From SZUA-430 sp964547645 (lineage in GTDB: Bacteria; Pseudomonadota; Alphaproteobacteria; Micropepsales; Micropepsaceae), in NCBI GenBank assembly GCA_964547645.1, contig CAZJOM010000003.1, positions 1-64,000 of the forward strand: 64,000 nucleotides of DNA, given 5' to 3'. A program made the position numbers and the translations under genes. Every line of letters starts with the position of its first letter. Position 1 is the stretch's first letter. The notes beneath the pieces are model-generated. The model was not told the DNA's origin. It made no database searches and saw only the letters and a program-made list of their open reading frames with translations. This document shows positions 16,959-25,117 of the stretch, in pieces.

Positions 16959-17762
16959 ATGGCCGTCCTTAAGCTCGCCTCCTGGAACATCAACTCGGTC
17001 CGGCTGCGAATCGGTCTGGTCGGGCGGTTGATGCGCGAGCAGAAGCTCGACGTGCTGTGTTTGCAGGAGACGAAGGTGGCGGACGCTTCGTTTCCGCATA
17101 AGGCGATTCGAAAGCTGGGCTTCGAGCACGTCGCGATCAACGGGCAGAAGGGCTATCACGGCGTCGCCATTCTCTCTCGTATGCCGTTTGCGAAAGTCGA
17201 GGCGCGCGAATTTTGCGGCAAGGGCGATGCACGGCATCTGCGCGTCGAACTCGCGAACGGGACCGAGGTGCACAATTTCTATGTGCCCGCCGGCGGCGAT
17301 ATTCCCGACCCGAAAGCGAACGAGAAGTTCGCGCATAAGCTCCAGTTTCTGGACGAGATGGAGCAGTATTTTTCGAAGCTGAAGAACCGGCGCACGAGCC
17401 CGCGCGTGATCGTCGGCGATTTGAATGTGGCGCCCTACGAGCACGATGTGTGGAGCCACAAGCAGTTACTCGGCATCGTCAGCCACACACCGGTCGAGAC
17501 CGAGCGGCTGGCGCGCGTCTATGCGGCGCACGAATGGAGCGACGTCACGCGCTCGTTCGTTCCGATGGACGAGAAGATCTTCAGCTGGTGGAGCTATCGC
17601 AATCAGGATTGGAAGAAGTCCGATCGCGGCCGGCGCCTCGACCATATCTGGGTGAACCCGGCGCTGAAGGGTGCGGTGAAGCGGCACGAGATCCTGCGCG
17701 AGGCGCGCGCCTGGAAGCGCCCGTCGGATCACGTGCCGGTGGTGGCGGAGATCGAGGTTTAA
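16959..17762 (+). CDS. xthA: exodeoxyribonuclease III (AP endonuclease)
   Basis: A 267-residue EEP-fold nuclease that cleaves DNA 5' to abasic sites. Motifs: LASWNINSVRLR (residues about 6-17), LCLQETKVADASFP (catalytic Glu about 35), VIVGDLNVAPYEHDVW (Asp/Asn pair), FSWWSYR and RRLDHIWVNPAL, and the final SDHVPVVAEIEV with the catalytic His. ATG 16959 gives MAVLKLASWNIN, the usual start; further upstream lies the terminator. The gene is followed by a 158-bp inverted-repeat element and a convergent thioesterase gene. Confidence 0.95.
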   Translation: MAVLKLASWNINSVRLRIGLVGRLMREQKLDVLCLQETKVADASFPHKAIRKLGFEHVAINGQKGYHGVAILSRMPFAKVEAREFCGKGDARHLRVELANGTEVHNFYVPAGGDIPDPKANEKFAHKLQFLDEMEQYFSKLKNRRTSPRVIVGDLNVAPYEHDVWSHKQLLGIVSHTPVETERLARVYAAHEWSDVTRSFVPMDEKIFSWWSYRNQDWKKSDRGRRLDHIWVNPALKGAVKRHEILREARAWKRPSDHVPVVAEIEV

Positions 17763-17772
17763 GTAAGATTGC

Positions 17773-17930
17773 CTCACGCGAAGTCGCGAAGTTCGCGAAG
17801 AGAAGACGCGAACTGAGAGTCGGCGCTGGGCGCCTAGAGTTGGTTTTGATGGACGCGCAGGCGCGACGATGTTGTTTCGGTGTGGTTGTTGACGACACGG
17901 CGAACGCCTAACTTCGCGGCTTCGCGTGAG
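17773..17930. repeat. MITE-like element with 21-bp terminal inverted repeats
   Basis: The left end 17773-17793 and the right end 17910-17930 are inverted copies matching at 20 of 21 positions. Their core is CACGCGAAG followed by YCGCGAAG, the same 8-bp periodic pattern as the repeat at 5934-6077. The interior of about 116 bp has no open reading frame. It lies between two convergent genes (xthA and the thioesterase), 10 bp from one stop and 7 bp from the other. No target duplication is obvious. Confidence 0.65.
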
Positions 17931-17936
17931 ACCGCC

Positions 17937-18383
17937 TTACTTCTTCATTTGCGCGATCATCACCGTTGATGAGGCTGTCGCCAGGAGTTTGCCGGTTTCG
18001 TCTTTCAGGTCGGCTTCGAGGAAGATGACGGTGCCGCCGCGGCGGATGGTTCTCGCTTCGGCTTGGATGCGAGTGCCGGGTTTCGCTTGGGCGATGTAGC
18101 TGACCTTCATCTCCAGCGTCGGCGTGATTTGGCCCCATTCGATCGTGAGGCCGGCGGCGAGCGAGATCACATCGTCGAGCATCGCTGCCGTCATGCCACC
18201 GTGGATCGCGCCGAAGCGGTTCGCGAGTGTTTCGGTGGCGTTGTAGGCGACGCGGACGGTGCCCACCTCTTTGTCGACGTCGACCAGTTCTTGGCCGAGC
18301 ACGACGGCGGCGGCTGCCGGGCGTTTCAGGATGGCCTGGATGTTTGGCGGGTATTTGTCGGGGTTGTCACGATCGATCGGCAT
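17937..18383 (-). CDS. PaaI family hotdog-fold thioesterase
   Basis: 148 residues with the hotdog motif RFGAIHGGMTAAMLDDVISL (residues about 56-75), where the HGG turn and following Asp form the active site of PaaI/YdiI-type acyl-CoA thioesterases. KVSYIAQAKPGTRIQAEA and VIFLEADLKDETGKLLATAS form the central sheet. Substrate unknown. Its ATG shares one base with the stop of the cyclic-nucleotide-binding gene (TAATG), so the two are translationally coupled. Confidence 0.88.
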   Translation of the reverse strand: MPIDRDNPDKYPPNIQAILKRPAAAAVVLGQELVDVDKEVGTVRVAYNATETLANRFGAIHGGMTAAMLDDVISLAAGLTIEWGQITPTLEMKVSYIAQAKPGTRIQAEARTIRRGGTVIFLEADLKDETGKLLATASSTVMIAQMKK

Positions 18384-18850
18384 TATTCCAATCCTGCGGC
18401 GCGCAGCTTTGCATGCGCGGCCGAGAGTTCCTTGTTGACGTTGTTGAGGCGCACCGCGAGCTCGCGCATGATTTCGAGCGTCATTTGCGGCAGATCGCGC
18501 AGCAGCTGGAAGAACTGATCCTTCTTGATCTTGAGCGTGTCGAGCGGTTCGGCGGCGATGATCGTGGCGGTGCGCGGCATTTCGCAGAGCAGCGCCATTT
18601 CGCCCACAATGTTGTTCGCGCCGATGTGGGCCACGACGACGTCGCCTTTGGGTGAGCCGACCGCCACGTCGACCTTGCCGCTCAAGATCAGATAGGCGCT
18701 GTCGCCGCGGTCACCTTCGCGAAAGAGCACCGCGCCGGGGTCGAACGACAGGCGCTCGCTGGTGAAGGCCAGCAGCTTCAGGCGCGACGTGTCGATGTTG
18801 GCGAACAGAGGAATGCGCCGCAGGAGTTCGACTTCGGTTTGGATGCTCAT
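18383..18850 (-). CDS. stand-alone cyclic nucleotide-binding domain protein
   Basis: 155 residues consisting of a single cNMP-binding domain with no helix-turn-helix. GAVLFREGDRGDSAYLILSG (residues about 38-57) and the phosphate cassette GEMALLCEMPRTATIIA (about 82-98, with the ligand-binding Glu and Arg) are intact. A helical C-terminal tail (LEIMRELAVRLNNVNKELSA) could be a coiled coil. ATG 18850 is chosen for its strong ribosome site (GGGGAAGGGCG). It lies 13 bp downstream of the unusual ABC protein gene, so cNMP control of that protein is a reasonable guess, not shown. Confidence 0.85.
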   Translation of the reverse strand: MSIQTEVELLRRIPLFANIDTSRLKLLAFTSERLSFDPGAVLFREGDRGDSAYLILSGKVDVAVGSPKGDVVVAHIGANNIVGEMALLCEMPRTATIIAAEPLDTLKIKKDQFFQLLRDLPQMTLEIMRELAVRLNNVNKELSAAHAKLRAAGLE

Positions 18851-18863
18851 CGCCCTTCCCCAC

Positions 18864-21512
18864 TCATTGCGCGGCCTCGCGCACGGCTTGCTGCACTTTG
18901 TCGTCGACAAGGCGCCCGTGATCGAACGCGAGGACGCGGTCGAAGCAGCGGGCGAGGTCGTCCTTGGTCAAAACCCATAACGTGGCACGGCCCTTGCGGT
19001 GTTTGAGCACGCGCTCCACGATGTCGGTCTTTTGTTGGTCGTCGAGGTTGGCGAGCGCGCCGTTGACGACGAGAACGTCGGGCTCCTTGATCAATGCACG
19101 GGCGAGGGCAAGCTTTTGGCGCTGCGCCGTCGTCAAGCGCTTGCCCGCGGCGCCGGCGTTGAAGGCGAGGCCCGCTTCGATGATCAAGTCGCGGACATCG
19201 AGCTGGTCCAAAACCTCACGGAGCAACGCATTGACGCGCTCTTGTGCTTGGGCGACGCCGTAAGAGACACGGCCGAGCAGGATGTTGTCCTGCAGATTGG
19301 CGGCGGCGTTGTAGGCAGCTTCGTCGTAGAAAGCGATGCGCGAGCGCAAATCCTGCGGCAGAGTTTCGGCGAACGTCCGGCGGGCGGCGATCAGGCGCTC
19401 GCGAATCTCCGGCGTGATCAGGCCCAAGCGATGGCGGGCTTCGACGTAGCGCAGCGGCAGAACGCTCAACGACGCGCGGTCGGTGTAGGTGAGGCCTGCG
19501 GTCTTCGCGCGCTTCATGATCTGTTCGTAGAGCGGCAATTCGTTCGATGGGATAAACGAGAATTCGTCGAAGAACGGATGGTCGGCAGGGAAGTCGCGGA
19601 AGAGTTCGAGCATGGTCTCAGCGATTGAGAGGCCCATGGCGACGAGGTGTTGCTCCAAGCCTTCTTCCGCCACCACGCGTTGGAAGTGCGGCAGCTTCGG
19701 TAGGTTTTGCGGTTGAAGCAGAGGATCGGTGGAAGCGCCGAACAGGATGTTTTCGGCGATCGACGCGTTTTTGTTGTAGGCCGTGGGGTCGAAGCGTTCA
19801 ACGAGGCTTGCAAGTTCGGGCGAGGTCAATCGTTCGTGCAATGCGTGGCGCGCATCGACGATGCGCTCCGTCGCTTCAGGATTTGCCTTTGGGTCGAACC
19901 GCGATTGCAGACCGAAGTTGTAGATGTCGGATTCGAGACCGACCATGCTCAACACATCGACGATCCGGTCCAGGATCGCTTTCGGGTCCTTCGACCCCAA
20001 GGCGTCGTAGTCAAGCCAATCGGCCTCGGCATCGAAGCCGGGGTTGCCTGCGCGGAGCGCTTCGCGCAGGCGCGGATGATCCGTCGCGCTATCGCGTGGG
20101 GCGACCTTGAGGCCGTAGAGCAGGTTGTCTTTCAGGTCGACGGGGAAGAAGTACGCGTCGGTGCCGGCATAGGCGAAGCTGCGGCCGGCGACACTTTCGG
20201 GTAGAGCAAGAACGTCGTCGTCACCGGTCTTGATCGTGCCGTTCTTGATGGTCACTTGGCGAGCGAAGAGCAGACCCAACGCTTCCTTGCCGCTGCCGCC
20301 GGGGCCGACGACGGCGGTCGCTTGATCGGGCGCGAGCGTCAGGTCCACATCATCGAGCAGCGTGAAGCCGGCGTCGTCGAGCGCGGTTACGTTTTTCAGC
20401 TCGATCGGATCGGGGAGCTTGCGGCGCTCAGCGGGCTTTTGCGTTTCTGGCGCGACCATGCCGTCCGGTTGGAACTGGTCCATGACCTGATCGAACTTGA
20501 TCTGCACGTCCTGGCGCTGCAGATCCCAGTCGATCAGTTCCTTGATCGGACCGGGAAGGTCCTTGTACGCGACGATGACCGCGAGAAGCTGACCGACGTC
20601 GAGGACCCCCGTGATGACGAAATAGCCGCCGACGAGATAAAAAATGAACGGCGTTATCTGCGCCATGAAGTTGTTCAACGACTTCACGAAGTATTTGCGC
20701 TGGTAGAGTTCGAAGCGGATGTCGAAGATCTTACCGAGGCGGCGAACAATGTCCGCGCGTTCCCAGTTCGAGGTGCCGTGCACGCGGATGTCGGAGCCGC
20801 CATCGACAATTTCGCCTACGCGGCCGGCGAGTTCGCGCGCCTGCAACTGACGCATCTTGCCAAGTTGCAAGATCGGGCGGCGCAGCCGCGGGATCACCAT
20901 AGCCTGGCCGAGCACAACGATTCCCGACACGAGGCCCAGCCAGAAATTCTGTACGACGATGAAGATCAACGCCGTCAGCGCTTGACCCGCGAGAAAGACC
21001 GGCCAGACGACCGCGTCGCCGGAGAAGCCGCCCAAGGGTTCGACCTCGTCCTTCACCATCGAGGCGATTTCGGCCTGCTTGGACTTGCGGAGATGCGACG
21101 GCGGGAAGCGCAATACGCGATCGACGAGGTCGTAACGCAGGCGGCGCAGCAGGCGCTCGCCCAGGCGGCCCTTCATCGTGTTGATGAGAAACTTCAAGAA
21201 GCCGTTGAAGCCGACGAGAACGAGGAAGGCGATGCTCAGCGCAACAAGATAGGGAATGCGTTCCAGCGCAATGCCTTCGAAAAGGGTCCAGCTGCTACCG
21301 TCGAGCCAGGGGATGGTCAGGTGGAAGAGATGTTGCGTCGCGTCCGCGGTCTCGAAGCCTTTGCCCTGGATCGGGCCGTTCACAATCAATTTGGGGAGCG
21401 TCAGCGTCAGAAAATAGAACGGCTGCGCCAGCACCGCGATCACCAGGATGACCAGCTGGTCACGGCGGGAATGCTGCCAAATGTAGTTGTAGAGCGATTG
21501 GTGAGTCGCCAT
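18864..21512 (-). CDS. ABC exporter-like membrane protein with an expanded, degenerate ATPase domain
   Basis: 882 residues. Residues about 1-340 form an ABC exporter membrane domain with about six helices (QLVILVIAVLAQPFYFLTL, IAFLVLVGFNGFLKFLINT, FIFYLVGGYFVITGVLDVG). The nucleotide-binding domain is abnormal. Walker A reads GPGGSGKEAL (about 400-409), with Glu where Ser/Thr binds Mg. The signature is LTTAQ instead of LSGGQ. Walker B ends in VVNGALANLD without the catalytic Glu. About 385 residues separate Walker A and signature, against roughly 100 normally. Within them the post-Q-loop motif recurs three times: DLKDNLLYG, SIAENILFG and NLQDNILLG. It diverges from the glycosyltransferase cluster (118 bp gap) and precedes the cNMP gene. 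Substrate unknown; ATP hydrolysis is doubtful. Confidence 0.85.
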   Translation of the reverse strand: MATHQSLYNYIWQHSRRDQLVILVIAVLAQPFYFLTLTLPKLIVNGPIQGKGFETADATQHLFHLTIPWLDGSSWTLFEGIALERIPYLVALSIAFLVLVGFNGFLKFLINTMKGRLGERLLRRLRYDLVDRVLRFPPSHLRKSKQAEIASMVKDEVEPLGGFSGDAVVWPVFLAGQALTALIFIVVQNFWLGLVSGIVVLGQAMVIPRLRRPILQLGKMRQLQARELAGRVGEIVDGGSDIRVHGTSNWERADIVRRLGKIFDIRFELYQRKYFVKSLNNFMAQITPFIFYLVGGYFVITGVLDVGQLLAVIVAYKDLPGPIKELIDWDLQRQDVQIKFDQVMDQFQPDGMVAPETQKPAERRKLPDPIELKNVTALDDAGFTLLDDVDLTLAPDQATAVVGPGGSGKEALGLLFARQVTIKNGTIKTGDDDVLALPESVAGRSFAYAGTDAYFFPVDLKDNLLYGLKVAPRDSATDHPRLREALRAGNPGFDAEADWLDYDALGSKDPKAILDRIVDVLSMVGLESDIYNFGLQSRFDPKANPEATERIVDARHALHERLTSPELASLVERFDPTAYNKNASIAENILFGASTDPLLQPQNLPKLPHFQRVVAEEGLEQHLVAMGLSIAETMLELFRDFPADHPFFDEFSFIPSNELPLYEQIMKRAKTAGLTYTDRASLSVLPLRYVEARHRLGLITPEIRERLIAARRTFAETLPQDLRSRIAFYDEAAYNAAANLQDNILLGRVSYGVAQAQERVNALLREVLDQLDVRDLIIEAGLAFNAGAAGKRLTTAQRQKLALARALIKEPDVLVVNGALANLDDQQKTDIVERVLKHRKGRATLWVLTKDDLARCFDRVLAFDHGRLVDDKVQQAVREAAQ

Positions 21513-21630
21513 GCCTTGCCGTCGGATTCGAGCGGTTGAAGCTAATGAGAAAGCCTTAACAACGCCACGCCCTTTCGCCGGGCATGATGCTCAGGCACAC
21601 TCACGCCGTCACATGCGTTGAGGTTTTACC

Positions 21631-22803
21631 ATTACCGGGCGGGTCCTCATCTACAGCCACGACAGCTTTGGGTTGGGGCATATCCGCCGCTGCCGGACGA
21701 TTGCGCACGCGCTGGCGGAGGCGTTTCCGAAGCTGAAGGTCCTGATCGTGTCGGGCTCGCCGATCATTGGCAGCTTCGATTTCAAGACGCGCGTCGATTT
21801 CGTGCGGGTGCCGGGCATCATCAAGCTCAGGAACGGCGACTACGTGCCGCTTGGCGAGTTCGGTTCGATCCAGGAGACGACGTCGCTGCGGTCTTCGTTG
21901 ATTACGGAGACTGCGGTTCAGTTTGCGCCGGACGTGTTCATCGTCGACAAGGAGCCGCTCGGGTTGCGCGGCGAGCTTGAGGGAACACTGGAGGCGTTGA
22001 AGGGGCGGGGGACGCGGCTTGTGCTGGGGCTGCGCGATGTGCTCGACGAGCCTGCCATTCTGGCTCAGGAGTGGGCGCGCAAGAGAGCGCTTCCGGCGAT
22101 CGAGCAGCTCTACGACGATCTTTGGGTTTATGGGCTGCGGGAAATTTACGATCCACTGCAGGGGCTTGGGCTCTCGGCCGAGGTCGCGCGTAAGACGACG
22201 TTCACTGGGTATTTGAAGCGCACTCGGCCGGCGGCGGCCCCGTCCGTGCAGATCGACGATGTGAGCCAGCGGCTGCTGGTTACGACCGGTGGTGGCGGTG
22301 ACGGAGAGCTGCTGATCGATTGGGCGCTAAGCGCATATGAGGCGGATGCGAGCGCGCTGCCGCCGGCGCTGTTCGTGGTGGGGCCGTTCATGCGCGCCGA
22401 TCTGCGCGCTGGATTCGAGCGGCGAGCTGCGGTGTTGCCCAGCGTCAAGATGCTGACGTTCGAGCCGCGGATGGAACACTTGATGGCGGAGTGCCTCGCG
22501 GTCGCGTCGATGGGCGGCTACAACACGTTTTGCGAAGTGCTCTCGTTCGACAAGCGCGGCTTGATCGTGCCGCGGCACGTGCCGCGACTTGAGCAAACGA
22601 TCCGCGCTGAGGCGGCTGAGCGTTTGGGGCTTGTGCGCATGCTGCGCGAACCGGAAGAGGGCGTCAGCGGCGAACCCGCGGTGATGCGCGACGCGCTGCG
22701 GGTGCTGCCGGGACAGGCGTTGCCGTCGCGGAGCGCGGCGCCGGGCTTGCTGGGCGGCATCGAGAAGATCGTTTCGATGTGCGGCGCTTGGTTTGGGCGC
22801 TGA
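21631..22803 (+). CDS. MurG-like predicted glycosyltransferase (COG4671 type), probable ATT start
   Basis: About 390 residues with two Rossmann halves. The N-terminal strand and Gly-rich loop read RVLIYSHDSFGLGHIRRCRT. The C-terminal half has LLVTTGGGGDGELLIDWAL and SMGGYNTFCEVLSFDKRGLI, the nucleotide-sugar site of GT28/MurG-like enzymes. The first standard start codon (TTG 21673) would delete the first beta-strand. The frame is open upstream only to 21622 and contains no ATG, GTG or TTG, but ATT at 21631 is preceded by GAGG at 7-base spacing. It is the first gene of a coupled cluster and ends in TGATG with the next gene. Acceptor unknown. Confidence 0.75.
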   Translation: MTGRVLIYSHDSFGLGHIRRCRTIAHALAEAFPKLKVLIVSGSPIIGSFDFKTRVDFVRVPGIIKLRNGDYVPLGEFGSIQETTSLRSSLITETAVQFAPDVFIVDKEPLGLRGELEGTLEALKGRGTRLVLGLRDVLDEPAILAQEWARKRALPAIEQLYDDLWVYGLREIYDPLQGLGLSAEVARKTTFTGYLKRTRPAAAPSVQIDDVSQRLLVTTGGGGDGELLIDWALSAYEADASALPPALFVVGPFMRADLRAGFERRAAVLPSVKMLTFEPRMEHLMAECLAVASMGGYNTFCEVLSFDKRGLIVPRHVPRLEQTIRAEAAERLGLVRMLREPEEGVSGEPAVMRDALRVLPGQALPSRSAAPGLLGGIEKIVSMCGAWFGR

Positions 22804-24029
22804 TGCAGGGGGCGCGTCTTGCCATCGTTGTGAAAGGTTTCCCGCGGCTATCGGAAACGTTTGTGGCGCGGGAACTTGAGGCGCTGGAGGCGCGCGGGAT
22901 TGCATTCTCGCTACATGCGCTGCGGCGCCCCGGCGGAGATGCGAAGTTGGTCGAAAACAAGGTGCGCGCCGCGCCGCTGTATTTGCCAGAGTATCTGCAT
23001 GATGCGCCGGCGGAGGTTGCAGGGGCGTTGCTTGCAGCGCGGCGGCTGCCGGGGTTTGCGGCTGCGTGGGCCGCTTTCCGCGTCGATATGGGCTCGGAGT
23101 TCTCGCGCGCCCGGGCGCGGCGATTCGGGCAAGCCTGCGTGCTTGCGACGCAGATGCCATCGAGCGTGCAGCATGTGCACGCGCACTTCGCGCATAGTCC
23201 GAGTTCGGTGGCGCGGTATGCGGCGAAGCTTCGTGGTGTGAGTTTCAGCATGTCGGCGCATGCGAAGGATATTTGGACGGCGCCTGAGTGGGACTTGCGC
23301 CGCAAGCTTACCGACACGGCGTTCGTGACGGTGTGCAACAAGGCAGGGTTCGAGCGGCTGGCGTCGCTGGGCGAGCGGCGGAAATTACATTTGATCTATC
23401 ACGGGTTGGCACCGGCGTTGATCGCCGCGCGGGCGCCGGCGCAGACGCGCGATGGTTCTGACGCGCGCGACCCGATGCGGATCATTTCGGTTGCGCGGGC
23501 AGTCGAGAAGAAGGGGCTACGCCGGTTGGTCGATGCGTTGGCGCAATTGCCGCGCGGCGTTGCGTTTCGGTTGGATCATTTTGGCGGCGGTGATTTGTTG
23601 CCTGAGGTGAAGGAACGCGCGCGCGCGGCTGGGCTTGAGGATCGGATTGCTTGGCATGGGCCGCGGCCGCATGCGGAGGTGATCGCGGCGCTGGACCGGT
23701 CCGACTTGTTCGTGCTGTCGGCGGTGATCGGGAGCGATGGCGATCGAGACGGCATTCCGAATGCGGTGCAGGAAGCGCAGGCGCGCGGGGTTGCTGTGCT
23801 CGCTTCGCGTGTGGGCGGGATCGAGGAGGTGGTGAGCGATGGCGTGTCGGGCCAACTCGTCGCGCCGGGCGATATTGCAGCTCTAGCTGCGGGGCTTGAA
23901 ACGTTGGTGCGCGATCCGGCGCGCCGGGCGTTGCTCGGCGAAGGCGGGTTGGCGCGCGCAAGGCGTGAGGGCGATGCCGAGGCGGGGTATGATCAGATCG
24001 CCGCCTTGCTGCGCGAACGGATGGCCTGA
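22803..24029 (+). CDS. family 4 glycosyltransferase
   Basis: A 408-residue GT-B enzyme. The N-terminal acceptor half opens with LAIVVKGFPRLSETFVAREL (residues 6-25), typical of colanic acid/exopolysaccharide-type transferases. The donor half shows ISVARAVEKKGLRRLVDALA, the nucleotide-sugar E-x7-E region EAQARGVAVLASRVGGIEEV and SGQLVAPGDIAALAAGLETL. The HAHFAHSPSSVARYAAKL segment is also common to this group. The ATG at 22803 overlaps the upstream stop (TGATG), and its own TGA overlaps the next ATG in the same way. Likely cytosolic face of the inner membrane; sugar and acceptor unknown. Confidence 0.88.
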   Translation: MQGARLAIVVKGFPRLSETFVARELEALEARGIAFSLHALRRPGGDAKLVENKVRAAPLYLPEYLHDAPAEVAGALLAARRLPGFAAAWAAFRVDMGSEFSRARARRFGQACVLATQMPSSVQHVHAHFAHSPSSVARYAAKLRGVSFSMSAHAKDIWTAPEWDLRRKLTDTAFVTVCNKAGFERLASLGERRKLHLIYHGLAPALIAARAPAQTRDGSDARDPMRIISVARAVEKKGLRRLVDALAQLPRGVAFRLDHFGGGDLLPEVKERARAAGLEDRIAWHGPRPHAEVIAALDRSDLFVLSAVIGSDGDRDGIPNAVQEAQARGVAVLASRVGGIEEVVSDGVSGQLVAPGDIAALAAGLETLVRDPARRALLGEGGLARARREGDAEAGYDQIAALLRERMA

Positions 24030-25117
24030 TGCGCGTCGCGTTCTATTCGCCCATCGCCGAGCCGGACGGTGTCGCCGCTTCCGGCGTGCAGCGCATGGGG
24101 GCGTTGTTACAGAGCGCGCTTAGGGCAGCGGGGTGTGAGGTTTGGGTGCCTCGTTTGACTCGCACCTACGAAGGGCGCGGCGATGCTGTGCGACAGGCAG
24201 CGCTTAAGGCAGAGAGCGAGGCGGCGGCGGATGCGTTGTTGCGAACGGCGCCCGCAATCGATGCTTGGTTCAGCTACCACGTTTATTACAAGTCGCCGGA
24301 TTGGGTCGGGCCGCTTGTCGCGCGGGCGTTGCACATTCCCTATCTGATTGCCGAGGGATCGCATGCCCCGAAGCGGGCGGGTGGGCCTTGGGCGATTGGG
24401 CACGAGGGAACGACGGTGGCGTTGACGGCGGCGGATCGGTTGCTGGCGATGACGGCGTTTGATCGTTTTTGTCTCGATCAAATCGCGCCAGGGCGGGTTC
24501 GGGATTTGAAGCCCTTTGTCGAGGTTCGTGATTTCCCCTCATCCGTCTCGCCGCTGGCGGCGAGACGACTTCCCCCTCAAGGAGGGAAGTTGGTGACGGT
24601 CGCGACGATGCGGGATGAGCGGAAGCGGGCGAGTTACGCGCTTCTGGCTGCAGCAATGCGGGGGCTCACTGATTTACCGATCACGCTTCGAATCGCCGGC
24701 GATGGGCCGATGCGGGCGGAGATCGAGGCGATGTTTGCGGGGCTCGATGGGGTTCGGTTTGAAGGCATGGTGAGGGCCGCCGATATTCCTGCATTCTTGT
24801 CCGGCGGGGATGTGTTTGCTTGGCCGGGGCTTGGAGAGGCGTACGGGCTCGTGTTCTTGGAGGCGCAGGCCGCCGGTTTGCCGATCGCTGCTTGCCGGGA
24901 TCATGGCGTGCCGGACACCGTGCGCGAGGGCGAGACGGCATTGCTGAGTGCGCCTGGCGATGTTTCGGCTTATGCGGCGAACTTGCGCCGCTTGGTCGAG
25001 GACGCGGCGTTGCGGCGAGCAATGGGTACGGCGGCGCGTTCGTTTGTGACGGCGGAGCGCAGTGTCGAGGCGGCGGGCGCTACGCTGGCCCACGTGTTGG
25101 CGGAGCTTCGCCATTGA
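24029..25117 (+). CDS. family 4 glycosyltransferase with an in-frame palindromic repeat
   Basis: A 362-residue GT-B enzyme: N-half MRVAFYSPIAEPDGVAASGV, donor half LRIAGDGPMRAEIEAMFAGL and FLEAQAAGLPIAACRDHGVP with the E-x7-type region. Between the halves, residues about 168-188 (DFPSSVSPLAARRLPPQGGK) are encoded by a double-hairpin repeat (24544-24590). They look like an inserted linker rather than conserved sequence. The frame stays open, so the enzyme may still fold. The start couples to the upstream gene (TGATG), and the stop overlaps the TTG start of the next gene. Confidence 0.85.
   Translation: MRVAFYSPIAEPDGVAASGVQRMGALLQSALRAAGCEVWVPRLTRTYEGRGDAVRQAALKAESEAAADALLRTAPAIDAWFSYHVYYKSPDWVGPLVARALHIPYLIAEGSHAPKRAGGPWAIGHEGTTVALTAADRLLAMTAFDRFCLDQIAPGRVRDLKPFVEVRDFPSSVSPLAARRLPPQGGKLVTVATMRDERKRASYALLAAAMRGLTDLPITLRIAGDGPMRAEIEAMFAGLDGVRFEGMVRAADIPAFLSGGDVFAWPGLGEAYGLVFLEAQAAGLPIAACRDHGVPDTVREGETALLSAPGDVSAYAANLRRLVEDAALRRAMGTAARSFVTAERSVEAAGATLAHVLAELRH
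24544..24590. repeat. REP-like double-hairpin repeat inside the glycosyltransferase gene
   Basis: Two adjacent hairpins. CGTCTCGCCGC (24544-24554) pairs perfectly with GCGGCGAGACG (24557-24567) over a 2-base loop. ACTTCCC (24568-24574) pairs with GGGAAGT (24584-24590) around a CCTCAAGGA-type centre. A related sequence, with the same C-run/G-run hairpin after a GC-rich stem, lies between genes at 31271-31316. Here it is translated in frame. Confidence 0.7.
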
